Positions 1-8,677 of a stretch of DNA of 64,000 nucleotides are shown piece after piece. The position numbers and the translations under genes were made by a program. The notes beneath the pieces were generated by a model that had not been told where the DNA came from, searched no databases, and saw only the letters and a program-made list of their open reading frames with translations. The DNA comes from Pseudomonas sp. 31-12. GTDB lineage: Bacteria > Pseudomonadota > Gammaproteobacteria > Pseudomonadales > Pseudomonadaceae. The stretch's first letter is position 1. Every line of letters begins with the position of its first letter. The stretch spans positions 1,550,001 through 1,614,000 of the forward strand of contig NZ_CP029482.1 in NCBI RefSeq assembly GCF_003151075.1. Reading direction: 5' to 3'.

Positions 1-252
1 AGGAATCTGTTCACCCAGCCGCGTGGCGAGTTGCAACACGCCTTCTTCATTGGCCAGGTTGGCCGCCACACCGTGGCAAGTCCCGAAGGCGCTCAATTCA
101 TCAGCCGTTTGCTGACAGGCCTCGGCATCCCGGGCGCAGACGTACACGGTGGCGCCGGCCTCGACATAGGCCTTGGCGATCATTTTGCCGATACCACGGG
201 TGCCGCCGGTCACCAGAGCGGTGCGGCCTTGCAGGGAAAAGTACGGGTGCAT
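1..252 (-). CDS. rhlG: RhlG-like short-chain dehydrogenase/reductase, partial (N-terminal 84 residues)
   Basis: Only the first 84 residues are in the window; the gene runs off the left edge. The protein opens MHPYFSLQGRTALVTGGTRG, with the glycine-rich NADP(H)-binding motif TGGTRGIG at residues 15-22 of the Rossmann fold and a VCARD segment after beta-2, as expected of a classical SDR. The N-terminus closely resembles my memory of P. aeruginosa RhlG, an NADPH-dependent beta-ketoacyl reductase once linked to rhamnolipid/PHA precursor supply. Start is the ATG at 252. The Ser-Tyr-Lys active site lies outside the window, so substrate specificity cannot be judged; an ordinary SDR of unknown substrate is the alternative. 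Confidence 0.75.
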   Translation of the reverse strand, partial: MHPYFSLQGRTALVTGGTRGIGKMIAKAYVEAGATVYVCARDAEACQQTADELSAFGTCHGVAANLANEEGVLQLATRLGEQIP

Positions 253-388
253 GGCGAATCCTGAGAGCTTTGGGTCAATACACCCTAGTCGTCAGCCGCC
301 GGAAGCGGAGCCACTATTTTTGCGAGGAATGAAGGTCTATACAGCCTGGCCTTGAGCCGCAGGCGTGCAGCTCAAGGACGGCGCGGGC

Positions 389-859
389 TTACTGCGGACG
401 AACGCGCAGGGTCAGGCCCTTGAGGAAGTTGCGCAGCAACTGGTCGCCGCACGGACGGTAGTTGGTGTGGCCAAACTTGCGGAACAGCGCACTCAGCTCA
501 GGCTTGGACACCGGGAATTCGGACGCCTTGAGGATCGCGTGCATGTCGTCTTCTTTCAGTTCGAAGGCCACGCGCAGCTTCTTCAGGATGATGTTGTTGG
601 TCACCGGCACCTCGATCGGCTGCGGCGGACGGCTTTCGTCCTTGCCGCGCTTGAAGATCACCAGGCCGTCGAGGAAGTGCGCCATGACTTCGTCCGGGCA
701 GCGCACGAAGCCTTCCTCGTCTTCCTCTTTCTTGTCGAGGTAGGTCAGCAGGTCTTCCAGAGACACGTCCATGCCACCGATTTTGATGATCTCGATGACT
801 TTCTTGTCACTGATGTCGAGCATGTAGCGCACGCTGCGCAGTACGTCGTTATGAATCAT
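389..859 (-). CDS. DUF1456 family protein (YehS-like)
   Basis: 156-residue protein starting MIHNDVLRSVRYMLDISD. It contains two similar halves (residues about 3-60 and 85-145), each a helical unit with the pattern 'N-D/I-x-L-x-x-x-R-x-A/M-L', typical of the DUF1456 duplication seen in E. coli YehS. No catalytic motif, signal peptide or membrane segment is visible; cytoplasmic role unknown. I prefer the ATG at 859 over the one at 868 because MIHNDVLRS is the family N-terminus. It stands alone between the SDR gene and a pseudouridine-synthase-like gene, all on the minus strand with gaps of about 75-135 bases. Confidence 0.85.
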   Translation of the reverse strand: MIHNDVLRSVRYMLDISDKKVIEIIKIGGMDVSLEDLLTYLDKKEEDEEGFVRCPDEVMAHFLDGLVIFKRGKDESRPPQPIEVPVTNNIILKKLRVAFELKEDDMHAILKASEFPVSKPELSALFRKFGHTNYRPCGDQLLRNFLKGLTLRVRPQ

Positions 860-934
860 GGTGTGCAATCCTGATATTCAGCAGTGGGTGCCGCATAAAC
901 AGCGGCGCCAAAATGTATGGCGGCGTGAGAAGTC

Positions 935-1645
935 TTAGAACTTCTCTTTGCCGGACAGGTAACGCCATTGCCCCAACGGCACTTTGCCGATGGACACGCC
1001 GCCGATGCGGATGCGGCGGATGGCGACGACCTTCAGGCCAACGGCCTGGCAAAACAGGGCGATCACGCCCGGTTGCGGGTTCTTCATTGCAAAACGCAGG
1101 CGGTTTTCGTTCTGCCAGCTGGCCTTGACCGGCGGCAGTTCCTTTCCTTTGTAGGTGAGGCCGTGGTTCAGGCGGTTGAGGCCGTGAGCCACCATGTCGC
1201 CTTCTACCTCGACGACATATTCTTGTTCGATCTTGGCGGAATCGGCGGTGAGCTTGCGCAGGATCTTCCAATCCTGGGTGAACACCAGCAGACCACTGGC
1301 ATTGGCCTGCAAGTCGGTGCTGGCGGTCAGGCGCAGGAAGTGGCCCTTGAGCGGACGTTTGCTGAAGCGGTGTTCTTCGCTCAGGGTCTCGGCGTTGAGG
1401 GTTGCCATTGCGGTGTCCGCGTCCATGCCCACGGGCACGTTCAGCAGGATGGTCACCGGCTCGGGCGCAGTGGCCTTGGCCTCTGGGTCGAGCTCGACTT
1501 TCTGGGTGCCGACCTTGAATTGCGGCTCGTCGATGACTTCGCCGTCCACGGTGACCCAGCCGCCCTCGATGAACAGCTCAGCCTCCCGACGGGAACAGCC
1601 GACGAGTTCGATGAGGCGTTTGGAGAGACGAATCGGGTCAGTCAT
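935..1645 (-). CDS. RsuA/RluF-family pseudouridine synthase-like protein with altered catalytic motif
   Basis: 236 residues. An S4 RNA-binding domain occupies residues about 4-60 (RLSKRLIELVGCSRREAELF), followed by a pseudouridine synthase fold of the RsuA/RluB/E/F family that modifies uridines in rRNA. Family members carry GRLDxDxxGLLLLTND, where the Asp is the catalytic nucleophile. Here the aligned segment reads STDLQANASGLLVFTQDW: the GLL..T.D part is kept, but the catalytic Asp position is Gln and the preceding Arg position is Asp (codons read directly from the DNA near 1290-1325). It may be inactive as an isomerase, or use a shifted residue. Start ATG at 1645 gives the family N-terminus MTDPIRLSKRL; the upstream extension to 1711 is not supported. 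Confidence 0.75.
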   Translation of the reverse strand: MTDPIRLSKRLIELVGCSRREAELFIEGGWVTVDGEVIDEPQFKVGTQKVELDPEAKATAPEPVTILLNVPVGMDADTAMATLNAETLSEEHRFSKRPLKGHFLRLTASTDLQANASGLLVFTQDWKILRKLTADSAKIEQEYVVEVEGDMVAHGLNRLNHGLTYKGKELPPVKASWQNENRLRFAMKNPQPGVIALFCQAVGLKVVAIRRIRIGGVSIGKVPLGQWRYLSGKEKF

Positions 1646-1730
1646 GACAGGGCCGTAACAAAAAAGGGGTGGGCATTGTACCTGCGTGGCGCCGGTTAAT
1701 CCCGGCTCCATTTCAATGCGGTTGCATTTC

Positions 1731-1820
1731 CTGTGGGAGCTGGCCTGCCAGCGATTGCATCACCTCGGTGTATCTGACGAACCGTAGCGTCTGCATCGCT
1801 GGCAGGCCAGCTCCCACAGA
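1731..1820. repeat. REP doublet (type 1, ctggcctgccagcga variant)
   Basis: Two inverted copies, ctgtgggagctggcctgcca at 1731 and its complement ending at 1820, separated by about 40 unrelated bases. Head fits the Pseudomonas REP core tgtgggag. It lies between the convergently oriented ends of the pseudouridine synthase-like upstream region and the GNAT gene. Confidence 0.85.
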
Positions 1821-1833
1821 GTTCTATGTTGTG

Positions 1834-2307
1834 TCAGCCATTGCGTGTCTTTTGTTGCGCCTGGCGCAAACGCATGTGCAGCAATGGATACGGCTGCCCC
1901 ATGCCATCGACCTCCGAACGGCCGATCACCTCGAACCCTTGCTTGAAGTAAAACCCCAAGGCCTGCGGATTCTGCTCGTTGACGTCCAGCTCGTTGGCGT
2001 TCATGTGTTCCATGGCGTAACGCAGCAACTGCTTGCCCAACCCCTGACCACGGTGGGCCGGGTCGATGAAGAGCATCTCGATCTTGCCCGCCGCCACCCC
2101 GGCAAATCCGGTGATGCGCTGGCGCGAGTCCTTGGTGCAGATCAGCATTACCGCGTCGAGGTAGCGGGTCAGCACCAGGTTCTTCAGCAATTCAATGTAG
2201 CTGTCCGGCAGAAAGTCGTGGGTGGCGCGCACCGAGGCTTCCCAGACTTGCGTGAGTTCCTGATAGTCGCTCTGTTTCGGCGTGTGGATGACCGAATGTT
2301 GGCGCAT
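1834..2307 (-). CDS. GNAT family N-acetyltransferase
   Basis: 157 residues, one GNAT domain. Motif A for acetyl-CoA pyrophosphate binding is seen as RGQGLGKQLLRYAM (residues about 88-101), preceded by the beta-4 strand IEMLFIDPAH. The C-terminal strand N..A..FY.K.GF (ALGFYFKQGFEVIGR) is typical of RimI/YjaB-like acetyltransferases. Soluble, no signal peptide. The acceptor is unknown: GNATs of this size modify small amines, antibiotics or protein N-termini. Monocistronic on the minus strand, with a REP doublet just downstream. Confidence 0.88.
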   Translation of the reverse strand: MRQHSVIHTPKQSDYQELTQVWEASVRATHDFLPDSYIELLKNLVLTRYLDAVMLICTKDSRQRITGFAGVAAGKIEMLFIDPAHRGQGLGKQLLRYAMEHMNANELDVNEQNPQALGFYFKQGFEVIGRSEVDGMGQPYPLLHMRLRQAQQKTRNG

Positions 2308-2368
2308 GGCCGAATGCCCCTTTTACCGTGGAATGTGCGAATCCTTTCTCCCACAAAACGATAGACCT

Positions 2369-2407
2369 AAAAAAGCCCCGCATCTCGTCAAGAGAGCAGG
2401 GCTTTTC
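2369..2407 (-). terminator. Rho-independent terminator after rimO
   Basis: Stem of AAAAGCCCTGC/G.GGGGCTTTTTT read on the minus strand, immediately after the rimO stop, ending in a T run. The loop spans about 14 bases. Confidence 0.8.
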
Positions 2408-2420
2408 GTATTTTTTGCGT

Positions 2421-3758
2421 TTAGATCTGTTCAGCCCACAGGTCGTATTCGTCGGCGTCGGTCACTTTGCACCAGACCTTGTCGCCCGGCTTCAAGTTGC
2501 TGCCGTTGTCGATGAACACGTTACCGTCGATTTCCGGGGCATCGAAGAAGCAGCGGCCAACGGCGCCTTGCTCGTCGACTTCATCGACCAGCACTTCGAT
2601 TTCACGGCCGACGCGCATTTGCAGACGCGCCGAGCTGATGGCCTGCTGGTGCGCCATGAAGCGGTCCCAACGGTCTTGCTTGACGTCGTCCGGCACGATG
2701 GCCGCGTCCAGCAGGTTGGCCGGTGCGCCTTCGACCGGCGAGTACTGGAAGCAGCCGACGCGGTCGAGCTGCGCTTCGGTCAGCCAGTTCAGCAGGTACT
2801 GGAAGTCTTCTTCGGTTTCGCCGGGGAAGCCGACGATGAAGGTCGAACGGATGATCAGGTCCGGGCAGATCTCGCGCCAGTTCTTGATGCGCGCCAGGGT
2901 CTTGTCTTCGAAGGCCGGGCGTTTCATGGCTTTCAGGACTTTCGGGCTGGCGTGCTGGAACGGGATGTCCAGGTACGGCAGGATTTTCCCGGCGGCCATC
3001 AGTGGGATCAGCTCGTCGACGTGCGGGTACGGATAAACGTAGTGCAAGCGGACCCAGACACCGAGGGTGCTCAGGGCTTCGCAGAGTTCGGTCATGCGGG
3101 TTTTCACCGGCGCGCCGTTCCAGAAACCGGTGCGGTATTTCACGTCGACGCCGTAGGCGCTGGTGTCTTGCGAGATCACCAACAGCTCTTTGACGCCGGC
3201 CTTGACCAGGCGCTGGGCTTCGTCGAGCACGTCACCGACCGGGCGGCTGACCAGTTTGCCGCGCATCGACGGGATGATGCAGAAACTGCAGCTGTGGTTG
3301 CAGCCTTCGGAAATCTTCAGGTACGCGTAGTGGCGCGGGGTCAGCTTGATGCCTTGCGGCGGCACCAGGTCGATCAGCGGGTTGTGATCCTGACGCGGCG
3401 GCACGGCGTCGTGCACGGCGTTGACCACTTGCTCGTACTGCTGCGGCCCGGTCACGGCCAGCACGCTCGGGTGCACCTTGCGGATATTGCCTTCTTCGAC
3501 GCCCATGCAGCCGGTCACGATGACCTTGCCGTTTTCCTTGATGGCTTCGCCGATCACTTCCAACGATTCAGCCTTGGCCGAGTCGATGAAACCGCAGGTG
3601 TTGACCACCACGACATCGGCGTCCTCGTAAGTGGACACAACGTCATAGCCTTCCATGCGCAGCTGGGTAAGGATGCGCTCGGAGTCGACCAGTGCTTTGG
3701 GGCAGCCCAGGGATACGAAGCCAACCTTTGGATTGGCCGGCACAGAAGTGGTGGACAT
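2421..3758 (-). CDS. rimO: Ribosomal protein uS12 methylthiotransferase RimO
   Basis: 445 residues, the usual length. RimO is a radical-SAM enzyme that methylthiolates the conserved Asp of ribosomal protein uS12. Domain order: N-terminal UPF0004/MTTase domain ([19 protein letters not shown] with its cluster-binding cysteines), radical SAM core with the CxxxCxxC motif in [17 protein letters not shown] (residues about 150-170), and a C-terminal TRAM domain (about 375-440, [13 protein letters not shown]...). It is not MiaB: the N-terminal [10 protein letters not shown] signature is that of RimO. Stands alone on the minus strand, divergent from kup with a 289-base gap, and closed by its own terminator. 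Confidence 0.97.
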   Translation of the reverse strand: MSTTSVPANPKVGFVSLGCPKALVDSERILTQLRMEGYDVVSTYEDADVVVVNTCGFIDSAKAESLEVIGEAIKENGKVIVTGCMGVEEGNIRKVHPSVLAVTGPQQYEQVVNAVHDAVPPRQDHNPLIDLVPPQGIKLTPRHYAYLKISEGCNHSCSFCIIPSMRGKLVSRPVGDVLDEAQRLVKAGVKELLVISQDTSAYGVDVKYRTGFWNGAPVKTRMTELCEALSTLGVWVRLHYVYPYPHVDELIPLMAAGKILPYLDIPFQHASPKVLKAMKRPAFEDKTLARIKNWREICPDLIIRSTFIVGFPGETEEDFQYLLNWLTEAQLDRVGCFQYSPVEGAPANLLDAAIVPDDVKQDRWDRFMAHQQAISSARLQMRVGREIEVLVDEVDEQGAVGRCFFDAPEIDGNVFIDNGSNLKPGDKVWCKVTDADEYDLWAEQI

Positions 3759-4047
3759 GTCTAACCTCGGTATTTGAGACGCCTCCAGCCGAAGACGGCA
3801 AGGCGACTGACGGGCGCTATGTTGCGCCTCTGGTCAAAAAGTGCGCAATTCTAGCGATGGAAGACGCACTTGACCAGCTTTATGCAGGGAAATGCGACGA
3901 GTGCTGCGCTATGCTTCGCGCCGTTACGCTTTACCGATTTTTTACAGTCAACAAAACGTCTGTAACGTCATGTAAAACAGCGCATGCTGCGTGGCAAAGC
4001 ATAGTGCTTCTTATAAGAAGTCCGGGTCTGAGTAGTAGGAGTGTTGG

Positions 4048-5949
4048 ATGGGGCAGGCAAGTAGTCAGGCGGCGGGTGCCGGGCATTCGACGGCGAAGCC
4101 GATCAGCATGCTGGTGGCGGCAGCAGGGGTGGTTTACGGCGATATCGGCACCAGCCCGTTGTACACCATTAAAGAGGTGTTCTCTGGACAATACGGCGTG
4201 CAAGTCAATCATGACGGTGTCTTCGGTATTCTGGCGTTGATTTTCTGGTCGCTGATCTGGGTGGTCTCGATCAAGTACGTATTGTTCATCCTGCGTGCCG
4301 ACAACCAAGGCGAAGGCGGCATCATGTCGCTGACCGCGCTGGCTCGTCGGGCTGCGGCGCCCTATCCAAAATTGCGCTCTGTATTGGTGATTCTCGGGCT
4401 GATCGGTGCCTCGCTGTTTTATGGCGATAGCATGATTACCCCGGCAATTTCGGTTCTATCGGCAGTGGAAGGGCTGGAAGTCGCCTTCGATGGCCTTGAG
4501 CGCTGGGTTGTGCCCATGGCACTGGTGATTTTGGTGGCCCTGTTCCTGATCCAGAAACATGGCACCGACCGGATCGGCAAACTGTTCGGGCCGGTGATGG
4601 TGCTGTGGTTCGTGGTCCTTGGGGGCTTGGGCATTCACGGCATTGCCCAGCACCCGGAAGTGCTCAATGCCCTGAACCCGGCTTGGGGTGTGCGCTTTTT
4701 CATCGTTCACCCCGGCATGGGCGTGGCGATTCTCGGCGCAGTGGTGTTGGCCTTGACTGGCGCCGAAGCGTTGTACGCCGATATGGGCCATTTCGGCCGC
4801 AAGCCGATTGCCCGTGCCTGGTTCGCCCTGGTGCTGCCCGGTCTGGTGCTCAATTACTTCGGTCAGGGGGCTTTGCTGCTGGAAAATCCAGAGGCGGCGC
4901 GCAACCCGTTTTACCTGCTGGCCCCGAGCTGGGCCCTGGTGCCACTGGTGGTGCTGTCGACCCTGGCCACGGTGATCGCTTCCCAAGCGGTCATCTCTGG
5001 AGCATTTTCGCTGACCCGCCAGGCCATTCAGCTGGGTTATATCCCGCGCATGCACATTCAACACACCTCCAGTGCCGAACAGGGGCAGATCTACATTGGT
5101 GCGGTGAACTGGGCGCTTATGGTCGGCGTGATTCTGCTGGTGCTGGGTTTTGAATCGTCGGGTGCCCTGGCGTCGGCTTATGGCGTAGCCGTGACCGGAA
5201 CCATGTTGATCACCAGCATCCTGGTATCGGCAGTGGCGCTGCTGTTGTGGAAATGGCCGCCGCTATTGACCGTGCCGCTGCTGATCGGCTTCTTACTGGT
5301 GGACGCGTTGTTTTTCGCCGCCAACGTGCCGAAGATCATCCAGGGCGGTGCGTTTCCGGTGCTGGCGGGGATTGTGCTGTTTGTGCTGATGACCACCTGG
5401 AAGCGCGGCAAGCAACTGCTGGTGGAACGCATGGACGAAGGCGGGCTGCCGCTGCCGATTTTCATCAGCAGTATCGCCGTGCAGCCGCCGCATCGCGTCC
5501 AGGGCACCGCCGTGTTCCTCTCCGCGCGCCCGGACGCCGTGCCCCACGCGCTGTTGCACAACCTGCTGCATAACCAGGTGCTGCATGAGCAAGTAGTGCT
5601 GCTGACCGTGGTCTACGAAGACATCCCGCGAGTGCCGCCGACGCGGCGTTTCGAGGTTGAATCCTACGGCGAAGGGTTCTTCCGCGTGATCCTGCACTTC
5701 GGCTTCGTCGACGAACCGGACGTGCCGCAAGCGCTGAAACTGTGTCATCTCGATGATCTGGACTTCAGCCCGATGCGCACCACCTACTTCCTCAGCCGCG
5801 AGACGGTGATCGCCTCCAAACTCGAAGGAATGGCCCGTTGGCGTGAGGCGTTGTTTGCGTTCATGTTGAAGAATGCCAATGGCAATTTGCGGTTCTTTAA
5901 TCTGCCGCTGAACCGGGTGATTGAGTTGGGTACACAGGTCGAGATGTAA
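4048..5949 (+). CDS. kup: Low-affinity potassium transporter Kup
   Basis: 633 residues. Inner-membrane K+/H+ symporter of the KUP/HAK/KT family. The family signature [19 protein letters not shown] lies at residues about 28-46, followed by roughly 12 hydrophobic helices up to about residue 450 (for example [21 protein letters not shown] and [21 protein letters not shown] segments), then a C-terminal cytoplasmic domain containing [17 protein letters not shown]. The start ATG at 4048 is preceded by AGGAG at a normal distance. The gene is monocistronic with a strong terminator directly downstream. Nothing unusual in composition. Confidence 0.97.
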   Translation: MGQASSQAAGAGHSTAKPISMLVAAAGVVYGDIGTSPLYTIKEVFSGQYGVQVNHDGVFGILALIFWSLIWVVSIKYVLFILRADNQGEGGIMSLTALARRAAAPYPKLRSVLVILGLIGASLFYGDSMITPAISVLSAVEGLEVAFDGLERWVVPMALVILVALFLIQKHGTDRIGKLFGPVMVLWFVVLGGLGIHGIAQHPEVLNALNPAWGVRFFIVHPGMGVAILGAVVLALTGAEALYADMGHFGRKPIARAWFALVLPGLVLNYFGQGALLLENPEAARNPFYLLAPSWALVPLVVLSTLATVIASQAVISGAFSLTRQAIQLGYIPRMHIQHTSSAEQGQIYIGAVNWALMVGVILLVLGFESSGALASAYGVAVTGTMLITSILVSAVALLLWKWPPLLTVPLLIGFLLVDALFFAANVPKIIQGGAFPVLAGIVLFVLMTTWKRGKQLLVERMDEGGLPLPIFISSIAVQPPHRVQGTAVFLSARPDAVPHALLHNLLHNQVLHEQVVLLTVVYEDIPRVPPTRRFEVESYGEGFFRVILHFGFVDEPDVPQALKLCHLDDLDFSPMRTTYFLSRETVIASKLEGMARWREALFAFMLKNANGNLRFFNLPLNRVIELGTQVEM

Positions 5950-5958
5950 GCCCCCATT

Positions 5959-5998
5959 GAAAAGCCCCCGTTGCCATGAAGGCAGCGGGGGCTTTTTT
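5959..5998 (+). terminator. Rho-independent terminator after kup
   Basis: GC stem AAAAGCCCCCG...CGGGGGCTTTTTT with a T run, beginning 10 bases after the kup stop codon. Confidence 0.9.
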
Positions 5999-6027
5999 GT
6001 GCCCGTTGATCCGAGTTCACTGACAAT

Positions 6028-6124
6028 CCCTGTGGGAGCGAGCCTGCTCGCGATAGCGGTCTGTCAGTCGACAACAATGGTGGATGTCAGTCCGCCATCG
6101 CGAGCAGGCTCGCTCCCACAGGGG
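6028..6124. repeat. REP doublet (type 1, gagcctgctcgcga)
   Basis: tgtgggagcgagcctgctcg at the left and its reverse complement at the right, about 45 bases apart. Same core as the elements at 13360, 60218 and 62899. Confidence 0.9.
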
Positions 6125-6134
6125 ATCTGCGGTG

Positions 6135-6458
6135 TTACTGGCTTTCGGGCAGGTCTTCTGATTCAGTCTTTGTCCGAGCGGGTCTTGGCGTCAGCACCTT
6201 CACCACATCATCAATCACGGCTTTACCCATCGCCGTCAGATAGTGCGCGGCCCAGGCATGGCGGTCGGTGTCTTTTGCGTAGGCGGCGTCTTCGCTGAAT
6301 GATTTCGCGAGGAACAGCAGATCGGAGGCTTGTGACAATGCAGCAACGATAGGGACGCCGGCGCGGACGTTGAATAACGCCTCATCCTGGCAGTAGATGA
6401 GCGGGGTGAAGCCTATGGTTTTTAAATCTGAGATCGCGGTTGAATCAATTTTAGTCAT
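6135..6458 (-). CDS. DUF3077 family protein
   Basis: 107 residues from the second ATG (6458). Chosen because GGAG sits 7 bases ahead of it, whereas it is only one base ahead of the ATG at 6464. The core LFNVRAGVPIVAALSQASDL followed by LA..F..DAA......D..AWAAHYL..M.KAVIDDVV matches the Pseudomonas-restricted DUF3077 family as I remember it: a short helical protein of unknown function. No signal peptide or transmembrane segment. Its most notable aspect is the long upstream region full of hairpins (see the leader entry). Confidence 0.75.
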   Translation of the reverse strand: MTKIDSTAISDLKTIGFTPLIYCQDEALFNVRAGVPIVAALSQASDLLFLAKSFSEDAAYAKDTDRHAWAAHYLTAMGKAVIDDVVKVLTPRPARTKTESEDLPESQ

Positions 6459-6700
6459 GGTCATTCTCCAGCATTAGAGGAGTTGCCACGTTCGTTTCCA
6501 AGCGAATGGGTGGCGGCTGTACGCAGGTTGGAAACCGGGGACCATAGAACCGGCACGCCCGAAGGCGTCCCACGCACAGCCGCCATAACACCAGGTTCGC
6601 AGTCGTTAAAACGTCTGGAATCGATGTGGAGGTGCTGTTGCGCTGTGATCCGACGGGTTTCCAAGCCCGATCGCTGAATGGTCAGCGACGTCCGGAGAGT
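6459..6700 (-). promoter_or_regulatory. Putative structured leader RNA upstream of the DUF3077 gene
   Basis: Read on the minus strand, about 240 bases before the DUF3077 start hold several hairpins: CGCTGaccattCAGCG (6672-6687), CGGG/CCCG (6654-6669), and a large stem-loop whose outer arms pair TGGCGGCTGT (6511-6520) with ACAGCCGCCA (6576-6585). Inside it is ACGCC-TTCG-GGCGT (6555-6568), a C(UUCG)G tetraloop in RNA form. The structure ends about 50 bases before the start codon. A 112-codon open frame spans the region (to 6799) but reads as low-plausibility protein, so I call the region non-coding. Function is inference. Confidence 0.5.
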
Positions 6701-6860
6701 ATCCCGTCGAAGAAAAACGCAACAAGGCGGCAAAGTGCCCAAACACGAGATTCGGAGTTTGCCTACAAGGTCTGCGGGCGTCATCTGATATTGCGACACG
6801 TTAAGTAAACGATACGTTGAGCTGCGTGTTCAGATTTGCACGATGTGAAGAGAGGTGAGT

Positions 6861-7151
6861 ATGACGGCATCATCAGTGCGTGGTGTCCAAGCAGTATCGA
6901 CGACTGCAATGGTCAGGGGCTTCAGTACGAGACTCAAGGGGATCTCTGGCCATGCCATTGAGTGCATGGTCATTGTCAAAAATAATCAGCCAGTAGCGGT
7001 CATTATCAATGTCGATGCCTATCAGGAAATGCTCGACGAGATTAAGGATCTTCGCGTTGAAGCAGCAGCTGCGGAGCGCTTGACCGGTTTTGATCAGGCC
7101 AATGCAATTTGTCACGACGATATGAGGACACGGTACGCCAGGAAAGACTAA
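6861..7151 (+). CDS. Phd/YefM-type antitoxin, apparently without a toxin gene
   Basis: 96 residues. The central segment VIVKNNQPVAVIINVDAYQEMLD (about 36-58) is the type II antitoxin Phd/YefM beta-beta-helix pattern, in which the N-terminal part binds operator DNA and the C-terminal helix wraps the toxin. I chose ATG 6861, preceded by GAGAGGTGA, over the in-frame GTG at 6855. A RelE/Doc/YoeB-type toxin would be expected right after it; instead there are a REP doublet and a terminator, and upstream is the DUF3077 leader. It may be an orphan antitoxin that survived loss of its toxin, or act with a toxin elsewhere. Confidence 0.75.
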   Translation: MTASSVRGVQAVSTTAMVRGFSTRLKGISGHAIECMVIVKNNQPVAVIINVDAYQEMLDEIKDLRVEAAAAERLTGFDQANAICHDDMRTRYARKD

Positions 7152-7200
7152 GCACCAGTATCGAGGGCGGTAGACGCATCTGCTCAAGCGATACGCAGTT

Positions 7201-7293
7201 CCTGTGGGAGCGGGCTTGCCCGCGATGACGGCGGCAGGTCCAACATTGATGTGACAGACATACCGCTATCGCGGGCAAGCCCGCTCCCACAGG
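7201..7293. repeat. REP doublet (type 1, gggcttgcccgcga)
   Basis: cctgtgggagcgggcttgcc and its reverse complement about 40 bases apart, directly after the antitoxin gene. Confidence 0.9.
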
Positions 7294-7326
7294 GATCTGT
7301 GGTGCTTGGTTGAGTCGGTAAATATG

Positions 7327-7365
7327 AAAAAGCCCCCGCAACCAAACGGCTACGGGGGCTTTTTC
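7327..7365 (-). terminator. Terminator after the mprF-hydrolase operon
   Basis: Stem AGCCCCCG / CGGGGGCT flanked by A and T runs; on the minus strand it follows the stop of the hydrolase gene at 7382 and ends in T5. It could serve transcripts from either side. Confidence 0.85.
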
Positions 7366-7381
7366 GTGGGCGGGCCTCAGA

Positions 7382-8677
7382 TCACTCCTGAGCCGTCTCG
7401 CCCTTGGCCTGGCGCTTCTCGATGATGTCCACCAAGCGCTTGGCCAGCGCCGGGTAGTTTTCATCAAAGTGGTGGCCGCCAGGCAGTTTCATCGCCTCAC
7501 CCACGGCGGTCTTGTCGGTGCAGCCGCTTTCGTCGACTTCTTCTTCACCGTAGATGCACACCACTTTCTCCGGTGGCAGCTTGGCCATTTCCGGGCCGGT
7601 GGCGGCTTCTTTGCCGGCGTTGCCGAGCCAGCCTTCGACTTCGATTTCGAAGCTGCCGGTGCGGGCGAAGGCGAGCAGGATGATGGCGTCGACGCGCTGT
7701 TGTTCTGCGGGTTCCAGGCGGTTGTAGATCGCCGGCAGGACGTCAGCGCCGAACGAGTAACCGGTCAGGATGAAGCGCTTGGTGCCCCATTTCTGCCGGT
7801 AGTGTTGCATCAATTCGGCGAGGTCCAGGGCGCTTTGCTCCGGGCTCTTGTGCTGCCAGTAGTAGCGCAGGGTGTCGATGCCGACCACCGGGTAGCCGAT
7901 CTTGGCCATCTCGCCCGCGACGTCGCGGTCCAGGTCGCGCCAGCCGCCGTCACCGGACAGGAACAGGGTCACGGTGTCCTTGGCCTCGCCGGCCGGGACT
8001 TCCACCACCGGGATCTGTAGACCGCCAGCGGCCTTGTCGCCACCGACGAGGAGCTTGCGCAGTTCGTTGTTCAGCACTTGCGGCAGGTTGATGTCGTAGT
8101 CGCTGATGCTGGTTTCGGCGTTGGCTTGATCGCGCACGAAGCCGGCACTGGTGTCGTCCGGGTTGTCGTTCCAGGCCACCAGCCAGTGACCGTGAGCGGC
8201 GCTTTTTGGCAGCAGGTGGGTGCAACCGGGTTTTTCCAGGGCCAGGTCTACGGAGACGGCCTGGGCCTTGTCGTCCTTCTGCTCGGACAACCAGCGCCAC
8301 GCCAGCACGGCGCCTGGGCCGATACCGCTGACCAGGGTTGCCGGGCCTTTGAGTTCGCGCAGGCCCGATTGCAGGGCGCGACTTTGCAGCAGGCAGTCTT
8401 TCGGCAGAATCACCTGAACAATCTGCGCCGAGCCGGTGCGGCTCAGGGTCATCAATTGTTTATCGCTGAGTTTCTGGTCTTCGTTGACCGCCACCAGCAC
8501 CTGGGCGCGAGGTGTGTTGCCGGGGATGACGCGGGTCATCGCCGCGCCCTCGGCCGGGGTCAGCTGTTCCAGGGTCGGCTCGGGTGCCGGGCGTTTCAGG
8601 TACCAGTAACCGCCACCGAGAATCAGGGCCAGCACGACCATCGTGCCCAGTACGTACCGCAAGGAGCGTTGAATCAT
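7382..8677 (-). CDS. ahyD: VirJ/AcvB-type periplasmic hydrolase (alanyl-phosphatidylglycerol hydrolase AhyD-like)
   Basis: 431 residues. N-terminal signal anchor (LGTMVVLALILGGGYWYL, about 11-28), then a VirJ/AcvB alpha/beta-hydrolase region with the nucleophile elbow GYSFGAD (residues about 307-313) and a late acid/His (GGHHFDENY near the C-terminus). In P. aeruginosa the corresponding gene beside mprF (PA0919) encodes a hydrolase that removes the amino acid from alanyl-phosphatidylglycerol. Here it overlaps the mprF stop by one base (TGATG), so the two are translationally coupled. Context makes the lipid-hydrolase role likely; the substrate (Ala or Lys) is not shown by sequence. Confidence 0.85.
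   Translation of the reverse strand: MIQRSLRYVLGTMVVLALILGGGYWYLKRPAPEPTLEQLTPAEGAAMTRVIPGNTPRAQVLVAVNEDQKLSDKQLMTLSRTGSAQIVQVILPKDCLLQSRALQSGLRELKGPATLVSGIGPGAVLAWRWLSEQKDDKAQAVSVDLALEKPGCTHLLPKSAAHGHWLVAWNDNPDDTSAGFVRDQANAETSISDYDINLPQVLNNELRKLLVGGDKAAGGLQIPVVEVPAGEAKDTVTLFLSGDGGWRDLDRDVAGEMAKIGYPVVGIDTLRYYWQHKSPEQSALDLAELMQHYRQKWGTKRFILTGYSFGADVLPAIYNRLEPAEQQRVDAIILLAFARTGSFEIEVEGWLGNAGKEAATGPEMAKLPPEKVVCIYGEEEVDESGCTDKTAVGEAMKLPGGHHFDENYPALAKRLVDIIEKRQAKGETAQE

Noticed and set aside
2328..3764. 478-codon plus-strand frame opposite rimO
   Set aside because: It is the antisense of a clear rimO; long opposite frames are usual in high-GC DNA.
6461..6799. 112-codon frame upstream of the DUF3077 gene
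   Set aside because: Composition does not look like a protein, and the strand holds dense hairpins; I treat it as non-coding leader. A short peptide in it cannot be excluded.
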